8,609 nucleotides of DNA from the NCBI GenBank assembly GCA_009918425.1, contig RGEC01000088.1, forward strand, positions 1-8,609. The letters are read 5' to 3'. The position numbers and the translations under genes were made by a program. Below are positions 1-6,260 of the stretch, piece by piece (position 1 is the stretch's first letter; the number at the start of each line of letters is the position of its first letter). Under the pieces are notes generated by a model. It was not told the origin of the DNA, did not search any database, and saw nothing but the letters and a program-made list of their open reading frames with translations. The stretch is from Bacteroidota bacterium. Lineage in GTDB: Bacteria > Bacteroidota > Bacteroidia > NS11-12g > UBA955.

Positions 1-69
<69 letters not shown>

Positions 70-111
70 TTTTGGTACCTTGCGGAACCCGGCATTCCGG
101 AGAATACCGTT

Positions 112-143
112 TTGAAGCAAATCAGTGCCCCGGCTTGCTTCAA
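112..143 (-). repeat. Hairpin in the tRNA-Gly/tRNA-Thr spacer
   Basis: TTGAAGCAA (112-120) and TTGCTTCAA (135-143) form a perfect 9-bp stem with a 14-nt loop. A weaker 5-bp stem, CGGAA/TTCCG, follows at 83-99. No T-run follows on the minus strand, so this is not an obvious terminator. The structures fill the unusually long 78-nt spacer and may guide tRNA processing or affect read-through towards the expected tuf gene. Confidence 0.5.
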
Positions 144-147
144 CCGG

Positions 148-220
148 AGCGGGAGACGAGGCTCGAACCCGCGACCTACAGCTTGGAAGGCTGTCGCTCT
201 ACCAACTGAGCTACTCCCGC
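148..220 (-). tRNA. tRNA-Gly (anticodon TCC)
   Basis: The acceptor arm is GCGGGAG/CTCCCGC with discriminator U. The anticodon stem ACAGC/GCTGT encloses CTTCCAA (anticodon TCC, 185-187), and the T-arm is CGCGGGTTCGAGCC-like. No 3' CCA is encoded (TCCG follows), so CCA must be added after transcription. It lies 21 nt downstream of tRNA-Tyr and 78 nt upstream of tRNA-Thr(GGT), within one probable transcript. Confidence 0.97.
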
Positions 221-222
221 AT

Positions 223-345
223 AGCATTTGCTGGTGTTTAGTGGGGAAAGAAGGATTCGAACCTCCGAAGTCGTAAGACAGCAGATTTACAGTCTGCCCC
301 ATTTGGCCACTCTGGTATTTCCCCTGAGTTATGCCAGCAAATACT
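223..345 (-). repeat. Inverted repeat bracketing tRNA-Tyr (possible processing stem)
   Basis: In the minus-strand transcript, AGUAUUUGCUGG (345 to 334) sits 9 nt before the tRNA-Tyr 5' end. CCAGCAAAUGCU (234 to 223) sits 7 nt after its 3' end. The arms pair over all 12 positions with one U-G wobble. A long stem closing a loop that contains one mature RNA resembles the RNase III processing stems around rRNAs. The pairing is seen directly; the function is inferred. Confidence 0.55.
242..324 (-). tRNA. tRNA-Tyr (anticodon GTA)
   Basis: This 83-nt class II tRNA has a long variable arm (around TGTCTTACGACTTC). The acceptor arm is GGGGAAA/TTTCCCC with discriminator A. The anticodon stem GCAGA/TCTGC encloses CTGTAAA (anticodon GTA, 288-290), and the T-arm is GGAGG-TTCGAAT-CCTTC. 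CCA is not encoded. The gene is flanked by complementary 12-nt arms (223-234 and 334-345) that could close a stem around it in the precursor. Confidence 0.97.
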
Positions 346-348
346 TTG

Positions 349-421
<73 letters not shown>

Positions 422-434
422 ATGTTAAAGAACG

Positions 435-455
435 CGGCTCCATAGGCATGGGCCG
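435..455 (-). other. Leader hairpin of the tRNA operon
   Basis: In the minus-strand transcript, CGGCCCAU (455 to 448) pairs with AUGGAGCCG (443 to 435) around a GCCU loop: eight pairs with one bulged A. It lies between the predicted start site (near 463) and the first tRNA (421), so it would be the first structure in the nascent precursor. Its role is unknown; it could shape 5' trimming by RNase P or protect the 5' end. Confidence 0.4.
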
Positions 456-456
456 T

Positions 457-484
457 AAAAAGGACTGCAAAAATAGTCCTTTTT
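457..484. repeat. Palindrome spanning the tRNA promoter -7 element
   Basis: AAAAAGGACT (457-466) and AGTCCTTTTT (475-484) are perfect 10-nt inverted arms around an 8-nt centre. On the plus strand it ends in a T-run and looks like an intrinsic terminator, but nothing on that strand upstream needs terminating. On the minus strand its centre is the -7 box. It may be a protein-binding site or a DNA-melting feature, or it may block plus-strand read-through. Confidence 0.5.
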
Positions 485-498
485 TTTGAATTCTCAAA
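468..498 (-). promoter_or_regulatory. Strong Bacteroidota-type promoter of the tRNA operon
   Basis: Read on the minus strand there is TTTG (498-495), then a 19-nt spacer, then TATTTTTG (475-468). This is an exact fit to the Bacteroidota consensus TTTG-N19-TAnnTTTG. It is the only promoter in the window with both elements, as expected for a highly transcribed tRNA-tuf operon. The -7 box sits inside a palindrome (457-484). Confidence 0.8.
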
Positions 499-532
499 AC
501 TCACCTTACCCCATCCCTTACAATTTCATGCC

Positions 533-540
533 TAACTTTG
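533..540 (+). promoter_or_regulatory. -7 promoter element (TAACTTTG) of the DUF4340-like gene
   Basis: TAACTTTG fits TAnnTTTG and is followed by CAG, as at the three other candidate promoters here. No TTG is present 19 nt upstream, so the -33 element is weak or absent. The ATG at 549 begins only 8 nt after the box, implying a leader of a few bases. This site also argues against starts at 486 or 528, which lie upstream of it. Confidence 0.6.
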
Positions 541-548
541 CAGTTTCC

Positions 549-1583
549 ATGAAACGAATTCTTATTCTTGTTGCTTCCATAGCCGCTCTCATCCTTGTTT
601 TTTTACTGCTCAAGAAAAACATAAACCAAACCCACTCTCTGGATCCTGAGATATTCTGTATTGAGAGCCCAGAGAAAATCGACAAAATACTGCTGTCGCC
701 GAACAATAAAAAACTCAACTACATTATATTATATAGAGAAAATGAAAAATGGTTTGTTAAAAACGACAAACTTACTGAACCTGCAGATACTCACAGTATC
801 CGTGAACTTCTTTACTGGGCGCTGAAAAAAGCCAGGGTTAAATCCCCAGTCTCGGACGCTGAAAAGGCACCCGTAACAAGCGACATAGCGATGAATGGCG
901 TAAAAGCCGTTTTCTATCAAGGCAATTCGGAAGTAAAAACCATGTATGCCGGAAACCCAACACCCAATCAGGAAGCTACCTACATGTATCATCCGGATAT
1001 GGAACGCCCCTGCATTATAGAGATTGCCGGATTTAAGGGATACCTGACACCCTATTTTACCCTGGATTTTGATGCATGGCGCTCCCCGGTTATTTTGGAT
1101 GTACCTTCAGAACAAATCCGAAAAGTTGAACTCTTATGGCCCGAAACTCCTGAAAAAGGTTTCAGTATCAGCAGAGAAAACAATGCCTTGTTACTGAAGA
1201 ATGTGAGCGGTACCATTATCAAAAATGTGAACAGTACCAAATTGCTGGCTTTTCTGGAAAGATTTCAGAATATTGCCCGCGAATATGGGGAAACCGCCGG
1301 AATCAATCGAAAACCTGCATTACGCGACAGTGTCATCAAAAACGGCCATTTCTTTTCACTGGAGATTACCGATATAAATGGCAATAAGCAAGGAATACGC
1401 ATGTATAGAATGAAAACCGGTGCCGAAACCTATGCTCTCGATCGTCGGGATGGCAGTGTCCCCAATTTTGAAACCGACACATACTGGGTGCAGGTTGCAG
1501 GCAAAAAAGAACTATGGGTTATTCAGGGTGCTATCATGAACAGCCGCATGAAAACCTTAAACGACATTGCTCCGGGTATATAA
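549..1583 (+). CDS. DUF4340-like membrane-anchored protein
   Basis: The protein has 344 aa from the ATG at 549. It opens with a basic N-terminus (MKRI) and one hydrophobic segment at about residues 4-20, ending in LLLKK, so it is probably anchored in the inner membrane with the rest outside the cytoplasm. The soluble part begins with a stretch typical of DUF4340 proteins: residues linking 'EKIDKILLS' to a 'KWFVKN' block, then a helical 'IRELLYWALKKARV' segment. No catalytic motif is visible. In other Bacteroidota DUF4340 proteins sit with gliding or ABC-export genes; none is seen here. The frame stays open upstream to a TTG at 486, but a TAnnTTTG box at 533-540 makes 549 the likely start. It heads a unit with the DjlA-like and EamA genes. 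The family call rests on recalled pattern, not on a search. Confidence 0.62.
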   Translation: MKRILILVASIAALILVFLLLKKNINQTHSLDPEIFCIESPEKIDKILLSPNNKKLNYIILYRENEKWFVKNDKLTEPADTHSIRELLYWALKKARVKSPVSDAEKAPVTSDIAMNGVKAVFYQGNSEVKTMYAGNPTPNQEATYMYHPDMERPCIIEIAGFKGYLTPYFTLDFDAWRSPVILDVPSEQIRKVELLWPETPEKGFSISRENNALLLKNVSGTIIKNVNSTKLLAFLERFQNIAREYGETAGINRKPALRDSVIKNGHFFSLEITDINGNKQGIRMYRMKTGAETYALDRRDGSVPNFETDTYWVQVAGKKELWVIQGAIMNSRMKTLNDIAPGI

Positions 1584-1595
1584 TAAAGCGACGAC

Positions 1596-2330
1596 TTGAA
1601 AATTTCCATCGCCATTATTGGAGCTATAATTGGTCTTATTTCAGGGGGCCCTATTGGAGCCATAGTTGGTTTTTTAATAGGCATGTATATTGAATATGCA
1701 GGAAGCGATGGCGGAGCGAATGAAAACCGTCAGCCATACAGAGAGGCGCCTCCAACCGACTTTACCCGCCACCTGCTAATTTTAATTGCCGCAGTAATGA
1801 ATGCGGATGGTTCTGCCATGCGAAGTGAACTGGACCTGGTAAAACGCATGCTCGTAAGAACCTACGGCGAACAAAGAGCATCTCATCTCCTGCTGATTTT
1901 GCGTGAAATGCTAAAGGAAAAGCAGGACGTTACATTCGTATGCCGGCAAATACGCAGCGAAATGGCCTACAGCCAGCGCCTGGAGCTGTTGCATGTTTTA
2001 TTTCGAATATCCAGGGCGGATTCTGAAATCAATCCATCGGAACTTCAGCTGCTTCAGCATATTGCCACACAAATGGGCATAACTACGCCAGACTTTCTGT
2101 CTTTGAGAGCCATGTTTGTTACCTCCCCGGATTCAGACTACAAAATTCTGGACGTGGCAACCGATGCCGGTGAAGATGAAGTGAAAAAAGCCTACCGTAA
2201 AATGGCCATGCGTTTTCATCCCGACCGATTGCTGGGGCTCACCGACAGCGAGAAAAAGGCGGCTGAAGAAAAGTTTTTGTCGGTGCAAAAAGCATATGAA
2301 AATATCAAAAGAAAGCGGGGCTGGACTTGA
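1596..2330 (+). CDS. DjlA-like co-chaperone: glycine-zipper membrane segment, TerB-like domain, C-terminal J domain
   Basis: The protein has 244 aa. Residues 4-30 form a hydrophobic glycine-rich segment (GAIIGLISGGPIGAIVG), probably a membrane anchor that could self-associate. Residues about 58-172 are helical and carry two TerB-like turns, MNADGSAMRSELD and SRADSEINPSELQ. Residues about 180-240 form a J domain with HPD at 208-210, the motif that stimulates the ATPase of DnaK. Membrane segment, TerB-like region and terminal J domain in this order match DjlA, a membrane-bound DnaK partner. The start is TTG at 1596; the next Met is residue 30, which would remove the membrane segment, so TTG is preferred. 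It begins 12 nt after the upstream stop and overlaps the next gene by 4 nt (TTGA), suggesting coupled translation. Confidence 0.8.
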   Translation: MKISIAIIGAIIGLISGGPIGAIVGFLIGMYIEYAGSDGGANENRQPYREAPPTDFTRHLLILIAAVMNADGSAMRSELDLVKRMLVRTYGEQRASHLLLILREMLKEKQDVTFVCRQIRSEMAYSQRLELLHVLFRISRADSEINPSELQLLQHIATQMGITTPDFLSLRAMFVTSPDSDYKILDVATDAGEDEVKKAYRKMAMRFHPDRLLGLTDSEKKAAEEKFLSVQKAYENIKRKRGWT

Positions 2331-3226
2331 GAGTTCACAGCGCTTTGTTTCTCGTTTCTTTGCTATACGCCATTTTGTTTTCGTGGGCCGGTGAAATTAT
2401 GCCATCATACATCAGCGCTGAGGGTTTTGTATGGTTACGCATTCTCACCGCATTTACACTTTTTAGTATTTGTTCCTTATTTATAACGGATAAAGCTATA
2501 GACTGGCGCAACGATTGGAAGCGTTTTGCTCTTTGTGCTTTCTTCGGCACTGCGGCCAACATGTTTATGTTTTTTAAGGGGCTTAGCATGACCAAACCCA
2601 TCAATGGCGCCGTTTTAATGCTGGTTACTCCCCTATTTGTGGCCATTATTGAACACTGGGTTCAAAAAAAGACGCCTTCGATTAGCATGACTGCAGGTAT
2701 CAGTATTGGCGCACTGGGTGCGTTTCTACTCATGTGGGGCAAAGGAGCACAATTCAGCAGCGAAACCCTGGAAGGTGACATTTGGGTTTCGGTAAACGCC
2801 CTGTTTTATGCCATTTACCTGGTTTTGGCCAAAAAACTTGCCAATAAATACCACGCCATTACCGTAAACCGTGTTATGTTCGGCATGGGACTGATATACA
2901 TAGCTCCGCTCGGCGCCATTCCGCTTTGGAATACTCAATTCACTGCCATACCCGGCGATATATGGTTAAAAATTGGCTATATATTGTTCTTCACCAGTTT
3001 TCTGGTGTATTTGTTGAACACATATGGCATCAAGCATGCCTCGGGTTCACTGGTGGGCATTTATATTTATCTGCAACCCTTACTTGCCACGGTAATCGCA
3101 ATGTTGCTTGGAAGAGATCAACTAACACCGGAGAAGGCTATGTATGCACTCATGATTATCATTGGTGTATGGCTGGTTAGCGGAAAATACAACCTTAAAA
3201 TGAGTCCGAGTATAAAGAGAGGATAA
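2327..3226 (+). CDS. EamA/DMT-family transporter
   Basis: The protein has 299 aa, with about ten hydrophobic helices in two repeats (roughly residues 5-137 and 151-286), the usual size and build of drug/metabolite-superfamily EamA permeases in the inner membrane. The first repeat ends helix 4 with the family-typical block 'GLSMTKPINGAVLMLVTP'. The second has the matching 'GIKHASGSLVGIYIYLQPLLA'. The short tail is basic (KMSPSIKRG). The substrate cannot be told from sequence; relatives export amino acids or other metabolites. The start is TTG at 2327, overlapping the upstream stop as TTGA. The first ATG in frame (residue 25) would delete helix 1, so TTG is favoured. It is the last gene of the unit that starts at 549. 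Confidence 0.88.
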   Translation: MRVHSALFLVSLLYAILFSWAGEIMPSYISAEGFVWLRILTAFTLFSICSLFITDKAIDWRNDWKRFALCAFFGTAANMFMFFKGLSMTKPINGAVLMLVTPLFVAIIEHWVQKKTPSISMTAGISIGALGAFLLMWGKGAQFSSETLEGDIWVSVNALFYAIYLVLAKKLANKYHAITVNRVMFGMGLIYIAPLGAIPLWNTQFTAIPGDIWLKIGYILFFTSFLVYLLNTYGIKHASGSLVGIYIYLQPLLATVIAMLLGRDQLTPEKAMYALMIIIGVWLVSGKYNLKMSPSIKRG

Positions 3227-3243
3227 CATTACCATACCTTTAT

Positions 3244-3251
3244 TATATTTG
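3244..3251 (+). promoter_or_regulatory. -7 promoter element (TATATTTG) of the receptor operon
   Basis: TATATTTG fits TAnnTTTG and is followed by CAG. It lies 20 nt before the ATG at 3272, in the only gap between the EamA gene and the next unit. No TTG is found at the expected -33 distance. No clear palindromic metal-repressor site (Fur or Zur type) was recognised around it. Confidence 0.6.
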
Positions 3252-3271
3252 CAGTTCAATTCACATAAGAC

Positions 3272-3598
3272 ATGCGCACCGCGGAAGCCAATACAATCCT
3301 TGAAAAAATTCAGAAACAGGTAGAAAAAAACGGTATTCAGCCCGATAAACTCATCCCATTATTGCAACAAGCCAGAGAATATGCACTAAAAGAGGAAGAT
3401 CCCTTGCTTACCCGCGCACTGCGACTTTGCTGGCAGCATCTGGAAGCCAATGAAGGTTTTGATCTGAATTATCTTGAAGATGGTGAAACCACCGAAGAGA
3501 ATTTTACCTATCTGATTTCACTGGCCATCAAATCGGAAAATACCTACAACCGGGATGAAATCCGGGAAATGACCAACATGCTGCAGGCAATGGCCTAA
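3272..3598 (+). CDS. Hypothetical small acidic helical protein
   Basis: I do not recognise this 108-aa protein. It has no signal peptide or membrane segment. It is rich in Glu, Leu, Gln and Lys and looks mostly helical, with possible amphipathic helices near residues 3-20, 25-40 and 42-60. An acidic linker (LNYLEDGETTEENF) precedes a final helical stretch. It is probably cytoplasmic. It follows its own -7 element and its stop overlaps the next start by one base (TAATG), so it is probably co-transcribed and translationally coupled with the exported His/Cys protein. It may merely share the promoter or may be a regulator of the uptake genes; nothing in the sequence decides this. Confidence 0.75.
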   Translation: MRTAEANTILEKIQKQVEKNGIQPDKLIPLLQQAREYALKEEDPLLTRALRLCWQHLEANEGFDLNYLEDGETTEENFTYLISLAIKSENTYNRDEIREMTNMLQAMA

Positions 3599-3906
3599 TG
3601 TTGAAACTGCGCAGGCATATTGCCCTGTTTTTTATACTCTGCACCTTGCTGGTGCAAACCCCAAAATCGTGGCTGCACGATTGTCACAGCGGTGAATTAT
3701 TATTCCCCAATCACACAGAAAGTGCCCTGCATAATGATTGTGATATTTGCGATTATCCGGCATTGCTAACTGAAGAAATTGCGGAAACCCAAATTCCTGC
3801 TGCCATTTTTTACGTCGGTATCTGCCATGCGTTACAAAACCTTACCCTTCCTTTCATAACTACCGGGCTTGCTCAAAATAAAGCTCCGCCTGTAAGTCCC
3901 TGTTAA
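3598..3906 (+). CDS. Small exported His/Cys-rich protein, possible metal binder beside a TonB receptor
   Basis: The protein has 102 aa. The N-terminus (MLKLRRHIALFFILCTLLVQ) is a signal peptide or membrane anchor. Next come clustered possible metal ligands: H27, C29 and H30 in HDCH, H39, H45, then C48 and C51 in a CxxC (CDIC). A second apolar stretch (about residues 65-92) and the tail APPVSPC follow. This layout (anchor, His/Cys segment with CxxC, apolar stretch, APP-type tail) recalls small DUF2946-like proteins found near metal-related TonB receptors; that likeness is from memory. It lies 56 nt upstream of the preferred receptor start (29 nt from an alternative). A role in sensing or handling a metal outside the cytoplasm is inference. 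Confidence 0.72.
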   Translation: MLKLRRHIALFFILCTLLVQTPKSWLHDCHSGELLFPNHTESALHNDCDICDYPALLTEEIAETQIPAAIFYVGICHALQNLTLPFITTGLAQNKAPPVSPC

Positions 3907-3919
3907 TAAACTAACAGGG
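3898..3919 (+). repeat. Perfect hairpin across the stop codon of the His/Cys gene
   Basis: CCCTGTTA (3898-3905) and TAACAGGG (3912-3919) are perfect 8-nt arms with a 6-nt loop. The TAA stop of the upstream gene lies at the stem-loop junction. No T-run follows, so it is not a classic intrinsic terminator. It could slow decay of the upstream message or adjust read-through to the receptor gene. Confidence 0.55.
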
Positions 3920-3922
3920 TGC

Positions 3923-3948
3923 TGATGCTTCGCCCATGAAAAGCATCA
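3923..3948 (+). repeat. Second hairpin, holding the alternative receptor start in its loop
   Basis: TGATGCTT (3923-3930) pairs perfectly with AAGCATCA (3941-3948) around a 10-nt loop that contains the ATG at 3936. It begins 4 nt after the preceding hairpin. If it folds, it would limit use of 3936 and favour the ATG at 3963, which has an A-rich region before it. Confidence 0.5.
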
Positions 3949-3962
3949 AAAACAGGCAACAC

Positions 3963-6242
3963 ATGAAACATATCGCGCTGGGATTTATTTTCCTGCTTGT
4001 TTTTGGGTCGCTGGCGGCTCAGAAAAAATGCAATGCAGTGGTTCGGGGACAAATTCTGAATGTTCACGACAGTCTTCCTGTGCGCGGGGCTGAAGCATTC
4101 ATAGAGGCAGGTCATATACACTCTCAATCTGACGCAGAAGGCCGTTTTGTCCTTGTTGGCGTTTGCACCGGACCGGTACTTATTGAAATTGACAAACCCG
4201 GTTTTCAGCACCTGCACGCCGATTTATTTTTACGAGGCGATACTCAAATATTGATTTTTCTGCCTACAGTTTCGGAATGGTCAGACACCATAACCATTCA
4301 TGCCAGAAAAGAAAAGTCGGGAGCCATGACCTTGAATGGGGAAGGTATTTTGCAACAAAATGACCGTGACCTTAGCACCATCAGTACAGCGTTACCCGGC
4401 ATTCAAACCCTGCAGGGCGGCCGAAATCAAAGCAAGCCTATGGCGCATGGAATGTTTGGATTAAGACTTCCCATCATCAGCCAGCAATTCAGGCTTGAGG
4501 GACAGTCATGGGGAAATGACCATAACCCGGAAGCCGACGCAAGGGGTTTTGATGAAATTGAATGGGTGAAAGACGCTTCTGTGCTAAAGTTTGGGCATGA
4601 TGCCATTGGCGGAGCACTGCGCCTGCAAAGGAATCCCAAGGCGCATGAAGGCGAGCAAAACCTTGACCAGATAGTATCATACAACAGCAACGGACACCAG
4701 GCGGGCTACGCGGCCCGTTTTATACAGAAAGCAGACAGTATGGCACCCATTATTTATGGGAATGCCGCGCACAGAAGGTCGGGGAATTACCGCACCCCAG
4801 ATGTATGGCTGGAAAATACAGCTTTGTCTGAAACATCACTGTCAGGAGGATACGCAAAAACAGGCAACGGCAGAGAAACCAGAATGGATGGGGAATTTTA
4901 CCGTTTTGAAAGCGGCATCTTCAGAGGCACCCGCACAGGGAATGTAGAAGACTTACTTAAGGCAATCAGCCGAACCAATCCGGACACAGACAATCAATTT
5001 TCATACCGAATAGAACAGCCCAGACAGGTTGCACTTCACGCAACATTGCAGGGTTCTGTAATCACGGCAAATCAACGCGGCAGAAAAGAGTGGTATTATG
5101 CCCTGCAATATGACCAGCGGAGGGAGTTTGACTTCCACCGAAACAGTGCAAATCGCTTTCCCCAGCTGGACCTTATACTGTTTTCCCCTTCGGTAATTTT
5201 TAGGCAAGTAATTAAAATAAACGAAAATGCACATGGGGAGTGGGGTAATCAGACTACAGGCTATTTGCACCGGTTTGGTGGTTTTTATTTCCTGCCTGAT
5301 TTTCAGGGATGGAGCAATGGAACTTACGGAATTCTGCATAAACATGGTAAAAAGGTTGCCCATACATTCAGCCTTCGGCTGGATGAAAAACAAATCGCTG
5401 CCCGGGAGCGGATTAATGGTCTATGGAAGCAGCAGTCCAGGTTCTTTATCAATTACAGTGCAACATACACCGGATTGATTCAGACAGAAAAACATTTGCT
5501 GCAATGGCATTTGTCACGCATGTGGCGTGCTCCGTGGGTCAATGAGCTCTATTCATCAGGCGTGCACCACGGTGCCGCCTCTTTTGAGCAGGGAAACCGT
5601 GAACTTGAAACTGAAAAAAGTTACAGGGCTGAACTGGAATGGGAATTCAGCCTAAACAAGCGTATTGCCGTCTATTTATCCCCATTCTTCAATTACATGC
5701 CCGGTTTTATCAACCTCACACCCATGAAGGATCCGGTACTAACTGTGCGAGGAGCTTTTCCGGGTTTTGAATACAAGCAGGGCGATGCACGGTATTACGG
5801 AGGTGATATGCAATTGAGATTTTCACCGGTAAAGAATATTGAAATTAAAACCGGATTGATGTACGTAAATGGGAAATACATCCAGCAGAAAAGGTATCCT
5901 GCATTTTTGCCTCCATTCAGAAATCAGAATGTTTTTACCTGGCAATACAAAAAACTTTCACTGCAATTCCTACATGAGTTTGTAGCCCGGCAAGACCAAT
6001 ACATACCTGGAAGTGATTTCCTACCGCCTCCTCCCGCTTATCATTTGTGGCATTTTGCCCTTAAAACACTAAAGGATGAACATCATTCTCGCTGGCGGAT
6101 TAACTTTGAAATCAACAACCTATTAAACCATAATTACCGCAGTTACATGGATCGATTTAGGTATTTTATGGATATGCCGGGGCGCAACGTAAGGTTAATT
6201 CTGATCAAACCTATTCATCACCATCACAAAAAACATATCTAA
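3963..6242 (+). CDS. TonB-dependent outer-membrane receptor, probable metal or metal-chelate uptake
   Basis: The protein has 759 aa from the ATG at 3963; an in-frame ATG at 3936 would add nine residues. The signal peptide is MKHIALGFIFLLVFGSLAA, with likely cleavage before QKK. A carboxypeptidase-regulatory-like domain follows (NAVVRGQIL to about the TQILIF strand), typical of Bacteroidota receptors. Then comes a TonB-box-like DTITI, and a plug domain with 'ISTALPGIQTL', 'FRLEGQSWGNDHNPEAD' and 'ASVLKFGHDAIGGALRL'. The rest, about 520 aa, alternates polar and aromatic residues as a 22-strand barrel would. The plug motif with WGxDHxPE recalls a receptor subgroup tied to metal uptake. After the last strand (NVRLILIKPI) the protein ends in HHHHKKHI, unlike the usual aromatic C-terminal residue. 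Its neighbours support uptake with metal-binding partners. The substrate is not proven. Confidence 0.88.
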   Translation: MKHIALGFIFLLVFGSLAAQKKCNAVVRGQILNVHDSLPVRGAEAFIEAGHIHSQSDAEGRFVLVGVCTGPVLIEIDKPGFQHLHADLFLRGDTQILIFLPTVSEWSDTITIHARKEKSGAMTLNGEGILQQNDRDLSTISTALPGIQTLQGGRNQSKPMAHGMFGLRLPIISQQFRLEGQSWGNDHNPEADARGFDEIEWVKDASVLKFGHDAIGGALRLQRNPKAHEGEQNLDQIVSYNSNGHQAGYAARFIQKADSMAPIIYGNAAHRRSGNYRTPDVWLENTALSETSLSGGYAKTGNGRETRMDGEFYRFESGIFRGTRTGNVEDLLKAISRTNPDTDNQFSYRIEQPRQVALHATLQGSVITANQRGRKEWYYALQYDQRREFDFHRNSANRFPQLDLILFSPSVIFRQVIKINENAHGEWGNQTTGYLHRFGGFYFLPDFQGWSNGTYGILHKHGKKVAHTFSLRLDEKQIAARERINGLWKQQSRFFINYSATYTGLIQTEKHLLQWHLSRMWRAPWVNELYSSGVHHGAASFEQGNRELETEKSYRAELEWEFSLNKRIAVYLSPFFNYMPGFINLTPMKDPVLTVRGAFPGFEYKQGDARYYGGDMQLRFSPVKNIEIKTGLMYVNGKYIQQKRYPAFLPPFRNQNVFTWQYKKLSLQFLHEFVARQDQYIPGSDFLPPPPAYHLWHFALKTLKDEHHSRWRINFEINNLLNHNYRSYMDRFRYFMDMPGRNVRLILIKPIHHHHKKHI

Positions 6243-6249
6243 TCAATAT

Positions 6250-6254
6250 AAGGA
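6250..6254 (+). promoter_or_regulatory. Shine-Dalgarno-like site before the lipoprotein gene
   Basis: AAGGA sits 6 nt before the ATG at 6261, in the 18-nt gap after the receptor stop. It is the clearest such site in the window; Bacteroidota mostly do without one, so it may raise translation of the lipoprotein relative to its neighbours. Confidence 0.45.
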
Positions 6255-6260
6255 AAAATC

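Noticed and set aside
70..147. A fifth, degenerate tRNA in the Gly-Thr spacer
   Set aside because: A GGTTCCG-like string recalls a T-loop, but no acceptor stem, anticodon arm or D-arm can be fitted.
457..487. Intrinsic terminator on the plus strand
   Set aside because: It has a stem and T-run, but no plus-strand gene lies upstream and the centre is the tRNA promoter -7 box, so a palindrome over a promoter is the simpler reading.
486..548. Longer N-terminus for the DUF4340-like protein from TTG at 486 or ATG at 528
   Set aside because: Both starts lie upstream of the -7 box at 533-540, and the added residues precede a normal basic signal-anchor start.
3180..3272. Fur- or Zur-type operator before the receptor operon
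   Set aside because: No palindrome of the right length or sequence was found; GGATAACATTACC is not symmetric.
3936..3962. Receptor start at ATG 3936
   Set aside because: It lies in the loop of a hairpin without an A-rich region before it, and the ATG at 3963 gives a compact signal peptide. It is not excluded.
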